DNA of 64,000 nucleotides. It comes from Pseudomonas libanensis. Lineage in GTDB: Bacteria; Pseudomonadota; Gammaproteobacteria; Pseudomonadales; Pseudomonadaceae. The stretch is from contig NZ_JYLH01000021.1 of NCBI RefSeq assembly GCF_001439685.1, positions 1 through 64,000 of the forward strand. The letters are read 5' to 3'. Positions 43,889 to 53,122 of the stretch are shown here, one piece after another. Position numbers and translations under genes: made by a program. The notes beneath the pieces were generated by a model. It did no database searches. It was not told the DNA's origin and worked only from the letters and a program-made list of their open reading frames with translations. Every line of letters begins with the position of its first letter. The stretch's first letter is position 1.

Positions 43889-45040
43889 CTACACCTTGAG
43901 AATTCTGCCGCTGATAGCGACTGCCGCCAGCAACACCGCAATCAGCACGAAAGCGGTACTCAAGCTGCTGCCGTGGGCGATAAAGCCGATCATGGCGGGG
44001 CCGGCGAGAATACCGGCGTAACCCAGGGTGGTGATGGCCGGCACTGCAATATGTTCAGGCATGACCTTTTGTCTACCGACGGCGGTGTACAGCACCGGCA
44101 CGATATTCGAACATCCGGCACCCACCAATGCGTACCCGAGCAACGCTGTTTCCCAAGCCGGCAATAATGTCGCCAGGAGCAAGCCGGCACACGCCAGCGC
44201 GCCACCGATCACGATCACTCGCGTGGCGCCCAGGCGTCGGACAATGGCATCACCGGTCAGGCGCCCAGCGGTCATGGTCAAGGCAAATGCCGCGTAGCCA
44301 AGACCGGCGTAGGCCTCATCCAGGCCACGCTCAGCACTCAGGAATACCGCACTCCAATCCAGCACGGCACCCTCAGCCAGAAACACGATAAAACACAGGC
44401 AGCCGATAAACAGCACCACTCCGTGGGGCACTGCAAATGCAGGACCTGAGCTTTCACTGCCATACGGCAACAGATGCGGTGCGGCCTTGAACAGCGCAAC
44501 GGCCATGATAATGACCACCACCAGGGTCGCCTGCAGTGGCGACAGGCCCAGCCCCAGCAAACCGGAAACCCCTGCCGCGCCGACAATGCCACCCAGGCTG
44601 AAGAGGCCATGAAACCCTGACATCATGGTTTTGCCACTGGCGCGCTCAACGATGACGGCTTGCAGATTCACGGTGGAGTCCACGGTGCCCAGGCCCGCGC
44701 CAAACAGGAACAGCCCGGCGATCAGTAACGGGATCGAACTGACAGTGGCCAGCATCGGCAAGGCCAGGCAGATCATCAGCGTTCCGGCGGTAAGCACGCG
44801 CCGGCAACCGTAGCGAGACGCCAGCGCGCCCGCCGCCGGCATTGCGATGATCGAACCCACCCCCAGGCACAACAGCAATAGACCAAGCGTGCCTTCGTTC
44901 AGGTTCGCGCGCGCCTTGGCATACGGCACCAAGGGCGCCCACGCGGCAATTCCAAAACCGGCGATAAAAAAAGCGATACGGGTGGACATTTGTTCCAACC
45001 GCCCGGGAACCACGGGGGCTGGAGTGAGAATGGCAGTCAT
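43889..45040 (-). CDS. Major facilitator superfamily transporter
   Basis: A 383-residue protein with 11-12 membrane segments and the MFS loop 2-3 motif in modified form (GALASRYGCRRVL). Layout and wording (GFGIAAWAPLVPYAKARANL, VDSTVNLQAVIVE) resemble the YbjJ/FucP-like group. Probable inner-membrane exporter or sugar/nucleoside-type transporter; the substrate is unknown. No partner gene is adjacent in the same direction. Confidence 0.82.
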   Translation of the reverse strand: MTAILTPAPVVPGRLEQMSTRIAFFIAGFGIAAWAPLVPYAKARANLNEGTLGLLLLCLGVGSIIAMPAAGALASRYGCRRVLTAGTLMICLALPMLATVSSIPLLIAGLFLFGAGLGTVDSTVNLQAVIVERASGKTMMSGFHGLFSLGGIVGAAGVSGLLGLGLSPLQATLVVVIIMAVALFKAAPHLLPYGSESSGPAFAVPHGVVLFIGCLCFIVFLAEGAVLDWSAVFLSAERGLDEAYAGLGYAAFALTMTAGRLTGDAIVRRLGATRVIVIGGALACAGLLLATLLPAWETALLGYALVGAGCSNIVPVLYTAVGRQKVMPEHIAVPAITTLGYAGILAGPAMIGFIAHGSSLSTAFVLIAVLLAAVAISGRILKV

Positions 45041-45256
45041 GAAGAATCCTTGGTTTTGCGTTCAGCGAACGATGTCCGGCGTGACATCCTTGCACATCAG
45101 GCCTTTTCGAGCGAGCAGGGTTCCCTTCGCGTGCGGGGTAAAAACATGCGGATCGAGAGCATTATTTAACGAACACGCAACGCGTTGACGCTTGCAAACC
45201 ACACAGACGTTATCGTGCCTGTAAGAGGTGGCCTGAAAAGTGTGTAATCCCTGTGA

Positions 45257-45757
45257 GCGTGGTTGAACCTCAGGTTTCCTGCAGCGGATTACCGCCATGT
45301 GGCAGCCCTGGCCGCGATTGATCCTCAATGGCGGCGCAGTCAGTTTGTGCGGGTGGGCAACCCCCATTGCGTGACGTTACTGGCGCAGGCGTGCGCCTTG
45401 CCAGCTAACGATACGATGCATCAGCCAGGGCTGTTCAACCGGTTACAGAGCATTGCCTTTGCCCCCCCCGGCAGGTGGCGGCCAACCCTGTGTCGGTGGG
45501 GTCAACCTGCAGTGGGCTGCTCGGGACTCCGGCAATCGCGTCATTGCCCGTGTATTTGAGCGAGGTGAAGGGCCTACCGCGTCTTCGGGCACCAGCGCCT
45601 GCGCCGTGGCTTGTGCCGCGTGGCGAGCGGGTTGGGTGGAGGCTGGAGAGGTCGCCGTGGTGATGCCGGGTGGTACGGCTCCAGTGCATTTGCAGGCGGA
45701 GGCCGGGAACCTGTTGAGTGTCAGTCTGTTTGGGGCCGCCCGACTAATAACCTGAAC
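45257..45757 (+). pseudogene. DapF-like (diaminopimelate epimerase) pseudogene
   Basis: Two frames together spell the C-terminal half of a DapF-family protein. Frame one gives FVRVGNPHCVTLL. After about 45464-45471, a run of eight C, the match continues in another frame with GVNLQWAARDSGN, RVFERGEGPTASSGTSACA and VVMPGGTAPVHLQ, ending in a normal stop. The ERGEGPT-SSGTSACA stretch holds the second active-site cysteine. The N-terminal half with the first cysteine is missing, so even a corrected frame would be inactive. A true dapF must lie elsewhere. Confidence 0.75.
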
Positions 45758-46054
45758 CTGTGAAACCCCGCACGGCTTAATCCGACGTCAGCTGTTTCCT
45801 GAATTATTAGCTGTGAATGTGCAAGTCAAAGTAAGAACTTTCTTGATATTAGCCAGCATTGTTTTGCAAGGTGTCGCATTTTTTAAAAGATACTTCCAAT
45901 CTCGACGTACGAAACTTCTCTTTTGTTTTTTAACATCCGAAACGCTGCCGAAATCGCTAAGCTTTAACGTGTTCAGGTGCTTTTTTTCGCAAGCCATTAA
46001 GGGTTGGCGAGGAAGGGTAATTCAATCGAAAAAGTTGATGGCGGGTAACAAAGG
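45758..46054. other. AT-rich gap upstream of vgrG
   Basis: About 300 bases, clearly richer in A and T than the flanks, with several T runs. No gene, hrp box or convincing sigma-54 site was found. It may hold the vgrG promoter and marks the left edge of the type VI island. Confidence 0.5.
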
Positions 46055-48061
46055 ATGGTTCACGCGTTTTCTTCCTCACGGTTTAAATTGTTTCTTACAG
46101 GAATTAATACGGACTTCCAGGTTTTGGCCTTCAAAGGTCACGAAGCCCTCGACCAGCCGTACTTCATTCACATGCAGTTGATCAGCGAAGACCCTTCCCT
46201 TGACCTGGAGGCCTTGCTTCGTCAACCCGCCTATCTGGACTTCGGCGAGGTGGATACAGGCCTGCATGGACAGGTCTACGCCATCGGCCGGGATGACACC
46301 GGTCTTCGGTTTACCCGTTATCACCTGACGCTGGCCCCCCGCCTTGCATGGCTTGCCCATCGCCGCGACCAGCGGATTTTCCAGCAGCGCAACGTGCCGC
46401 AGATCATAGCGACGATCCTTGAGCACCACGGTATTCTCGCCGATGCCTATACCTTCGAGCTCGGGCCGGTGGTGTATCCCCCGCGGGCATTCTGCGTGCA
46501 ATACATGGAGTCCGACCTGCACTTCATTCAGCGACTGTGTGAAGAGGAGGGCATTCACTTCCATTTTCGCCACAGTGCGGACAATCATCTGCTGGTGTTT
46601 GGTGATGACCAAACCGTGTTTCGACGGTTACCGGTGCAGCGTTATTGTTCATCGCCTGATCCGGCGCTCGAGGCCCGGGTCGTCCAGCGTTTCGACCGGC
46701 GCCTGCAAACCCGTAGTCAACGCACCGTACGCCGTGACTTCGACTTTGAGCATCCTTCGCTACACCTGCAAGCCCAGGCCGGAGCTACAGACCCTTTGGA
46801 AGACTATGGCTACCCCGCCGGGTTCACCGGTTGTGCACGGGGGGCGCAACTGGCGCGACGCAGCCTGGAGCGCCATCAGCGTGATCGTCATCGAGTATTG
46901 GGCAAGAGCGATCAACCGGCGTTATGCAGTGGTCACTTTCTCGAGCTGTGCGATCACCCCGATCCAGTCTGCAACGACTTGTGGCTACTGACTTCAGTGC
47001 GTCATGAGGGCTACCAACCGCAGGTTTTGGAGGAGGCCGCATTTGGAGTCGACAGGTTTCAAGGCTATCGCAACCGCTTCACTGCGACACCTTGGAGCGC
47101 AGTGCATCGACCGCCGCTCAAGCACCCCAAGCCGACGATCAGTGGCAGCCAAACCGCGACGGTGACCGGGCCTGCGGGTGAGGACATCCATTGCGATGCC
47201 TATGGCCGTGTGAAGGTGCGCTTTCATTGGGATCGCCTGGACAAACCTGACGATACCAGCAGCTGTTGGCTGCGGGTGGCGTCCGGTTGGGCGGGGGATG
47301 GGTTTGGCGCCATGGTCATTCCACGGGTGGGCATGGAAGTGCTGGTGAGCTTCCTGGAGGGCGACCCCGACCAACCCCTGGTCAGCGGTTGCCTGCCTAA
47401 CGCGCTGCACCTGCCCGCCTACCCTTTGCCGCAGCACAAGACGCGCAGCGTACTGCGTAGCCGCAGTTATCCACACGGAGCAGGGGCCAACGAGTTGCAC
47501 CTTGAAGACAGGCGCGGCGAAGAACTGATCTACCTGCGCGCACAACGCGACCTGGAACAACAGGTGGGCCGTGACAGCCGCCTGGAAGTAGCCGGGCAGA
47601 GGCATGAAATCATTCGGGGGGTGAGCACGCTCCGGCTGGAAAGCGAGGAGCATCGCCACGTCGACGGTGATCGCAAGGTAACGCTCAAGGCACATGACCA
47701 CCTTGACGTGCAGGGCGATAGCCTGACCCGAGTGGGCCAGACCATGGTGATCGAAGCCGGCCAGCAGGTTCATCTCCAGGCAGGTGCCAGCCTGGTAATC
47801 GATGCGGGTGCGAAACTGAGCCTGAAGGCGGGTGGAGAGCACCTGGTGATTCAAGCCGGCAGTATTTTCAGCAGCCGCACCATCAGCCTTGGCGGCACAC
47901 CGTCGGCATCCCATCCGGTGGGCTCTGGGCGGGTTGCCGCGCCATTTTCCGCGGTGCAAGGCATCATCATGGACTTGGCCAAGCAACTGGGCGCGGATTT
48001 TTGCCCCCTGTGTGAAGGCTGCCGAGAAGGCGGCTGCGATATCGCGGGGAGGGCGGCTTGA
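46055..48061 (+). CDS. vgrG: VgrG: type VI secretion spike protein
   Basis: A 668-residue spike. The gp27-like base (about 1-370; FQVLAFKGHEALDQPYFIHMQL at 20-41), the gp5-like OB domain (CDAYGRVKVRFHWDRLDKPDD, then GFGAMVIPRVGMEVLVSFLEGDPDQP) and a C-terminal beta-helix with regular VxLxAxxxLxVxG-type repeats are present. It ends in an unusual Cys cluster, CPLCEGCREGGC, near residue 650. There is no enzymatic extension, so it is a carrier. AAAGG precedes the ATG. The stop overlaps the next gene (TGATG). No other type VI apparatus gene lies in the window. Confidence 0.93.
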   Translation: MVHAFSSSRFKLFLTGINTDFQVLAFKGHEALDQPYFIHMQLISEDPSLDLEALLRQPAYLDFGEVDTGLHGQVYAIGRDDTGLRFTRYHLTLAPRLAWLAHRRDQRIFQQRNVPQIIATILEHHGILADAYTFELGPVVYPPRAFCVQYMESDLHFIQRLCEEEGIHFHFRHSADNHLLVFGDDQTVFRRLPVQRYCSSPDPALEARVVQRFDRRLQTRSQRTVRRDFDFEHPSLHLQAQAGATDPLEDYGYPAGFTGCARGAQLARRSLERHQRDRHRVLGKSDQPALCSGHFLELCDHPDPVCNDLWLLTSVRHEGYQPQVLEEAAFGVDRFQGYRNRFTATPWSAVHRPPLKHPKPTISGSQTATVTGPAGEDIHCDAYGRVKVRFHWDRLDKPDDTSSCWLRVASGWAGDGFGAMVIPRVGMEVLVSFLEGDPDQPLVSGCLPNALHLPAYPLPQHKTRSVLRSRSYPHGAGANELHLEDRRGEELIYLRAQRDLEQQVGRDSRLEVAGQRHEIIRGVSTLRLESEEHRHVDGDRKVTLKAHDHLDVQGDSLTRVGQTMVIEAGQQVHLQAGASLVIDAGAKLSLKAGGEHLVIQAGSIFSSRTISLGGTPSASHPVGSGRVAAPFSAVQGIIMDLAKQLGADFCPLCEGCREGGCDIAGRAA

Positions 48062-48897
48062 TGGACAGCTTGCCCAATCGATGGATGGCTCAACAGCGGC
48101 AGAGAGGGTACGCGCTGTGCCTGATGCTGGAAGGCCATAACACGGCTCGCCAGCCCCTGTTGGCAGGGTGCAGCCTATTGCGCTATTGCGAACTCTACAG
48201 CGAGACCGATGCGGCGCAGTTAGCGAGCTCAGGCCCGGTCATAGTGTTGCTGGAGCAGATGCAGGAACCTGCATTGGTCGAGCTGCTGCAACACCCCGAG
48301 TCGAATTGGGGGTGGATGGGCAGTTTGCCTGCTGCCGATTTGAATGATGTGACGCGACATTGGCGCGCGCGATTGCTGCTGGGGCCCAAGGGCCAGCAGG
48401 TGCTTTATCGCATTCACGACAACCGCACCCTAGGTCGTGCCTTGGCCCATTTATCGAAAGCGCATTGGCCGGACTACCTCGGGCCGCTCATCAGCGTGTG
48501 CTATTGGCACGAAGGCCGTTGGTGCCAGGCCGAGAACCCCGCACCAGGCGACTATCCGGTACCCGACCCGTCACCTTGGCTGCGTGCACCCAATCCCCAG
48601 GCCGAAGCGATTCTGCACGCCAATATCCTGCGCTACCTGTTGGCCGAGCACAGCGAAGACTTGGCGGCATTGGTTGAATTCCAAGACCCGAGGATCTGGC
48701 TGGCCCAGGTACTGGAGCAGGCGCGCACCTGGCAATGGCAAACGCCTGAGCAGTTGGAGTTTTTGGTGGTGCGTCGGTTGGAGGAGGCGACCCGCAGCAG
48801 TGTTGTCCATTGGCAACCGAGGGTAGGCGAGGCGCCAGGGGCGCATTTTGAACGGGTGGTGGAGCAGTGGCGCAGGGAGGAGGGGAAGGGTGAATAG
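48061..48897 (+). CDS. DUF4123 type VI effector chaperone/adaptor
   Basis: A 278-residue protein of the DUF4123 (Tap/TEC) group, which loads a cognate effector on VgrG. Typical features are the early Leu-rich segment ending SSGPVIVLLEQM, GWMGSLPAADLNDVTRHWRARL near residue 85, and QVLYRIHDNRTL in place of the usual RFYDPRVL. GGAGGG precedes the ATG, which overlaps the vgrG stop. It is placed between vgrG and the lipase genes, as expected for the loader of that lipase. Confidence 0.85.
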   Translation: MDSLPNRWMAQQRQRGYALCLMLEGHNTARQPLLAGCSLLRYCELYSETDAAQLASSGPVIVLLEQMQEPALVELLQHPESNWGWMGSLPAADLNDVTRHWRARLLLGPKGQQVLYRIHDNRTLGRALAHLSKAHWPDYLGPLISVCYWHEGRWCQAENPAPGDYPVPDPSPWLRAPNPQAEAILHANILRYLLAEHSEDLAALVEFQDPRIWLAQVLEQARTWQWQTPEQLEFLVVRRLEEATRSSVVHWQPRVGEAPGAHFERVVEQWRREEGKGE

Positions 48898-49663
48898 ATG
48901 GATGAAAGTGGGGTTGCTTGCGGTCGGGGGCGTAGGGTTTTCGGGGTGTACGGGGAAGGGGGTAGAGCATTTTACGTTGGAGGTGGATTTGCCGCCGCAG
49001 TTCGAACTTAAGACGGCAGCTAATTATCGACCTGCAACGGGTGAAACCTGTGTCTTGCCGAGACGCCGGGGCAAGAGACCAGAGCGGAAAGTCTTTTTTA
49101 CAGACTACAAACCTGCAGCGAGCAGGGTGAGTTATGAGTTGCCGCTGACTGAAACGGTAGAGGGGTGTCCGTTGGTGCTGCGTAGTTTGGAGTTTGATTT
49201 TTATGCGAAGTGGGGAAAGCGGAGTACGGATGTGGGTGGGGATATTGCCAATATCTCTATCAGAGATTATCTGGATATGCCCGGGATGCGGGAGTCAGGT
49301 GCGCAGGATTTTTCGGGCCAGTGTCAATGGTTGTTTCGGACTGTAGGCCCTCTTCACGGGATCAGGAAAATTCTCCAGTGCCGTTCGGTTAATGCGGAGG
49401 GAAAACTGCAAAAAACACGAGTAGGTGGATACGCGCAACGAGACGAACTCCCAGGAAAAACCCTGAGGATGGTGCTGACTTTGACTGATGAGGAGAGACC
49501 CGCTTTTGACGATAACTGGGTAACTGTTCCAGGAGGGTGGAAACGCTGTAAAGGAAAGGACTTCTCCGATCGGGATGCCTACTGCAACGGCAACACGACT
49601 GATTTTAAACCTATAAAAATGCCGGACGGTCGCATCTGCGATATCTATCCATCGTGTGAATGA
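48890..49663 (+). CDS. Lipoprotein, probable immunity protein for the lipase effector
   Basis: A 257-residue protein with a lipoprotein signal (VGLLAVGGVGFSGC), so it should be anchored facing the periplasm, where a type VI phospholipase acts. GTG at 48890, behind AGGAGGGG, starts 8 nt inside the DUF4123 gene; an ATG four codons on is an alternative. The body is not recognised; it has several Cys (ETCVLP, EGCPLVL, SGQCQW, the terminal YPSCE) that could form disulfides. The gene is more AT-rich than vgrG, as is common for effector-immunity cargo. Immunity is inferred from position and location. Confidence 0.65.
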   Translation: MNRWMKVGLLAVGGVGFSGCTGKGVEHFTLEVDLPPQFELKTAANYRPATGETCVLPRRRGKRPERKVFFTDYKPAASRVSYELPLTETVEGCPLVLRSLEFDFYAKWGKRSTDVGGDIANISIRDYLDMPGMRESGAQDFSGQCQWLFRTVGPLHGIRKILQCRSVNAEGKLQKTRVGGYAQRDELPGKTLRMVLTLTDEERPAFDDNWVTVPGGWKRCKGKDFSDRDAYCNGNTTDFKPIKMPDGRICDIYPSCE

Positions 49664-49674
49664 AGGAGTGAGTC

Positions 49675-51825
49675 ATGTGCACGGACGCAAGGAAGCGATC
49701 ATTTTTCAGTGATAGCACGCCAGCTTGCTCATTACGAGGGCAGTGGGTGAGCTTTTGCTTAGTCGACGAAGTCGGAGTAGGAACGATGTATGGCGGTCTG
49801 CCGTATACCGTTCACGACAGTGCAGGGCAGCAGTACAAAGGTAGATTGAACGGAGAGGGGGGCGCCAAGTTACAAGATATTTATAGCGGTCCCGTGGTTC
49901 TTGTTTTTGACGAACTTTATTCAGGAGCAGAACAGCCATATCGCCGGTTAATGATGCGGCCGGCTTATCAACTTCCTATCAGCGAGCTTCAAGTTCGGGC
50001 AGAGCAGACTAAATTTTCTACGTCCAATGGGCGTCGTGTTGAAGCCAATCCTGCTCAACTACAAGCTGACCGGTTCTATCAAGTCGAAGTCAGAGATCTG
50101 GTTCGACATGTCGCCCACTTGCCTCCGATAACGCCTCGTACCCATCGCCCCAAACGTCATGCATTGAAAATGATGGCCGAGCTGGGATTCGGCCCACCCG
50201 AGCCAACATTAACGGGTATCGTGCTGTTTCCAAACAAGCACACCATTCTCGAGGTACGACCGTTGCGGGCCTTGCGCCCAATGCTATCTATCGAAGACAA
50301 CATCTGTGCCCTGAATGTGTTTCAGCTGGGATTGTTTGCTGCGTTGAGTTATTGCGAATTTGGGCAAGTCCCTCGAGAAAACCCCGTAAAGGAGGTCCGG
50401 TTTCCGTTGAATCCAAGCGTTGGAAATCTGTTCGCTGAACAGCTTTCGGTGTATCACGAAGCCTGGCAAATCGATCCGAAGCAAACGCAACGTTTCTATC
50501 CGCTCTATGAAGACGTCCCATACTCCCAGCGTTTCGAAATCCTGCCTTTCGATCCCGACTTATATCCCCAAAATCGCCCGGAACTGAAGGAAGAACAGGA
50601 ACACCCCGCACGCCTGCATTTTTTCGATGACGAAAAATTTGGCACTGACACCCAGGCGTTCATCACTCACCACGACGAGGTCATCCTGATTTCCGTGCGA
50701 GGAACCGTCAGCGGTGCTGATGCGCTACGTGACGCGGACGCCCATCAAGTGGCTTTCGTCGACGGCGTTGGTAAAGTCCACGAGGGCTTCTACCAGGCTT
50801 ACCGGGCTATCCGTGATTTCGTATTGCAATACCTTGACCAATTCCACATTGGCCAGCGTATTGTGATTTGTGGCCACAGCCTTGGCGGCGCTATTGCATT
50901 GCTGTTGGCTGAAGGACTGCGCCGAACCCCGGAGGCTAGCTACAACATTCTCCTCTACACCTACGGCGCCCCTCGCGCCGCCGACTCCGAGTTCATCGCC
51001 GGCGCCTCATCCCTGGTCCACCACCGCATCGTCAACCACAACGACCCCGTCCCCAGCGTTCCGGCGCGTTGGATGAACACCACCGCCAAACTCTGGATCC
51101 CCGGGGCCATCACATTATTCAGTGCCCCTGCACCCGGAGGCCTATTGTTCGCCGCCGGGCTGGTACGGGTGGGCGGCAATCCCTATCAACATCACGGTGA
51201 GCAACATCACTTCATGCCGATCACGCTCCCGGACGGCACCCATTCTTCAGTGCTATGGAAACCTGGCTGTGAGTCCATCCAGGAGGCGGGCTGTCATCGC
51301 GCATTGCAACTCCAGGGCGATATGCCCGACCGTGACAATCTGCTGCGGCAGCTTTTTCAGGCCGGCCAACACTTCATGACCATCAGCTACATCCCTGCAG
51401 CCTGGGCCACACTGCGACGCTGGCAGCAAGCCCTGGATCGTCAAGGCCCCCTGGTGACCTTGAGGGAGTTTGAGCTGCTCGACCGCGCCCTCGAAGACAT
51501 GCGCGAGCAATTGAGAGCCAAACGGCGTGAACTTGCCCGCCAGCGTCCAGCCAATGATCGCAGCTATGAGCCTACCGATGCCTTGAACGCCGAGATCGAC
51601 CGCTTGCACACCAGCCGCGAGCGCCTGGCAACCCTGCGCTGGCGTCGCCTTGAAGCTCGCGATGTCTACGGCAGCCAAGCACAGTCTGCGCACCTGCAAT
51701 CGAGCCTCGAACGTTGGTTCGGTCACCCTGAAAGCCGCGAGTTTGCCCAATTTGCCAGCATTGCGCCGCCTGCACACCATGATCAGGGAAAAGCGCAAAC
51801 GCTGGACATCGACTCAATCGTCTAG
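49675..51825 (+). CDS. Class-3 lipase type VI effector (Tle-like)
   Basis: A 716-residue protein with no signal peptide. Residues 1-290 are an unrecognised N-terminal region. A lipase_3 domain follows: substrate-lid HHDEVILISVRGT, nucleophile S402 in CGHSLGG, acid D457 in NHNDPVPSVP, and a His cluster at 506-512 for the third member. The last 140 residues are a charged helix/coiled coil. It probably hydrolyses phospholipids of target cells, as the class-3 lipase TseL does in Vibrio cholerae. AAGGAG precedes the ATG. It is linked to VgrG, DUF4123 and a lipoprotein. The last 4 nt overlap convergent codA. Confidence 0.85.
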   Translation: MCTDARKRSFFSDSTPACSLRGQWVSFCLVDEVGVGTMYGGLPYTVHDSAGQQYKGRLNGEGGAKLQDIYSGPVVLVFDELYSGAEQPYRRLMMRPAYQLPISELQVRAEQTKFSTSNGRRVEANPAQLQADRFYQVEVRDLVRHVAHLPPITPRTHRPKRHALKMMAELGFGPPEPTLTGIVLFPNKHTILEVRPLRALRPMLSIEDNICALNVFQLGLFAALSYCEFGQVPRENPVKEVRFPLNPSVGNLFAEQLSVYHEAWQIDPKQTQRFYPLYEDVPYSQRFEILPFDPDLYPQNRPELKEEQEHPARLHFFDDEKFGTDTQAFITHHDEVILISVRGTVSGADALRDADAHQVAFVDGVGKVHEGFYQAYRAIRDFVLQYLDQFHIGQRIVICGHSLGGAIALLLAEGLRRTPEASYNILLYTYGAPRAADSEFIAGASSLVHHRIVNHNDPVPSVPARWMNTTAKLWIPGAITLFSAPAPGGLLFAAGLVRVGGNPYQHHGEQHHFMPITLPDGTHSSVLWKPGCESIQEAGCHRALQLQGDMPDRDNLLRQLFQAGQHFMTISYIPAAWATLRRWQQALDRQGPLVTLREFELLDRALEDMREQLRAKRRELARQRPANDRSYEPTDALNAEIDRLHTSRERLATLRWRRLEARDVYGSQAQSAHLQSSLERWFGHPESREFAQFASIAPPAHHDQGKAQTLDIDSIV

Positions 51826-53072
51826 CCAGCCGGGTTATATAAAAACTCCACCTGCGCCGGCTGCCGTTTCATCAGCACCTTGCCGTTGCGGATCGAGTAC
51901 AGCGGCAGGCCCTGGCTGCGAATGACCTCATAGTCAGTGTCGGCGGACAGGATCAGCAGGTTGGCGGGGCGACCGGCATGCAGCCCATATCGGTCACCCA
52001 GGGCCATGGCCTTGGCACTGTTGTCGGTCACCAGGTCAAGGGCACTTTGCAGGTTACGGTAGCCGAGCATATGGCAGATGTGCAGGCCGGCTTCCAGGAC
52101 CCGCAGGATATTGCCGTTGCCCAGGGGGTACCAGGGATCAACGATGGAGTCCTGGCCGAAGCACACGTTCATGCCGGCCTCAAGCAGTTCGTTGACACGG
52201 GTGACGCCCCGGCGTTTCGGGAAGCTGTCGAAGCGGCCTTGCAGATGGATGCTTTCGGTGGGGCAGGAGACAAAGCTGATGCCTGAATGCCCCAGCAGAC
52301 GGAACAGTTTGGCGCAGTAAGCGTTGTCGTAGGAACCCATGGCCGTGGTGTGGCTGGCGGTGACCCGCGCGCCCATGTCGCGGCTGCGGGCTTCCTCGGC
52401 GAGGACTTCGAGGAAGCGTGAATGCGGGTCGTCGGTTTCGTCACAGTGCACGTCCACCAGGCAGCCCGTGCGCTCGGCCAGGTCCATGAGGAATTTCACC
52501 GAACTGACCCCTTGGTCGCGGGTGTATTCGAAGTGGGGGATACCGCCGATCACGTCGGCGCCCAGGCGAACGGCTTCTTCCATCAGTTCGCGGCCATTGC
52601 GGAACGACTCAATGCCTTCCTGGGGGAAGGCGACGATTTGCAGGTCGACCAGGTGCGAGCTTTCTTCACGCACTTCCAGCAGGGCCTTGAGTGCAGTGAG
52701 GTCCGGGTCTGTGACGTCGACATGGGTGCGCACATGCTGGATGCCGTGGGCGGCGAGGGCCTGGATGGTTTTTTTGGCGCGGGCCTTGGTGTCTTCCAGG
52801 GTAATAGTGGCCTTGCGCTCACCCCAGCACTCGATGCCTTCAAACAGCGTGCCGCTCATATTCCAGCGCGGTTCCCCGGCGGTGAGGGTGGCGTCGAGGT
52901 GGATGTGGGGTTCTACGAAGGGCGGAATTACCAGGTTACCGGCGGCATCCAGGTCGCCGCTCGTGAGTGCCGGCATCCCGGTTTGCGCAGTAATGCTGGC
53001 GATCCGGCCGTGTTCCAGGTGCAGATCATGCAGGCCTTCACGGTTGCGCAGGCGGGCATTGATGATGTGCAT
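51822..53072 (-). CDS. codA: CodA-family deaminase, probably accepting 5-methylcytosine
   Basis: A 416-residue amidohydrolase. Metal and substrate residues of E. coli CodA are kept: HIHLD, QIVAFPQEG, VHCDE, ASHTTAM and the metal Asp in CFGQDS. However, the residue equivalent to Asp314 is S309 (codon at 52146-52148), and the preceding His is Gln. Loss of Asp314 was reported to mark enzymes that deaminate 5-methylcytosine to thymine. ATG at 53072 has GAGGA 8 nt upstream; 53099 lacks one. It is followed closely upstream by a cytosine permease gene on the same strand. Confidence 0.85.
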   Translation of the reverse strand: MHIINARLRNREGLHDLHLEHGRIASITAQTGMPALTSGDLDAAGNLVIPPFVEPHIHLDATLTAGEPRWNMSGTLFEGIECWGERKATITLEDTKARAKKTIQALAAHGIQHVRTHVDVTDPDLTALKALLEVREESSHLVDLQIVAFPQEGIESFRNGRELMEEAVRLGADVIGGIPHFEYTRDQGVSSVKFLMDLAERTGCLVDVHCDETDDPHSRFLEVLAEEARSRDMGARVTASHTTAMGSYDNAYCAKLFRLLGHSGISFVSCPTESIHLQGRFDSFPKRRGVTRVNELLEAGMNVCFGQDSIVDPWYPLGNGNILRVLEAGLHICHMLGYRNLQSALDLVTDNSAKAMALGDRYGLHAGRPANLLILSADTDYEVIRSQGLPLYSIRNGKVLMKRQPAQVEFLYNPAG

Positions 53073-53122
53073 GGTCAAGTTCCTCTTGGCTAAAAACAAT
53101 CAGGCAGACAGCCGCCTGATAC

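Noticed and set aside
45830..45860. Sigma-54 promoter before vgrG
   Set aside because: A TTGCA is present, but no GG doublet lies at the required 12-nt distance upstream.
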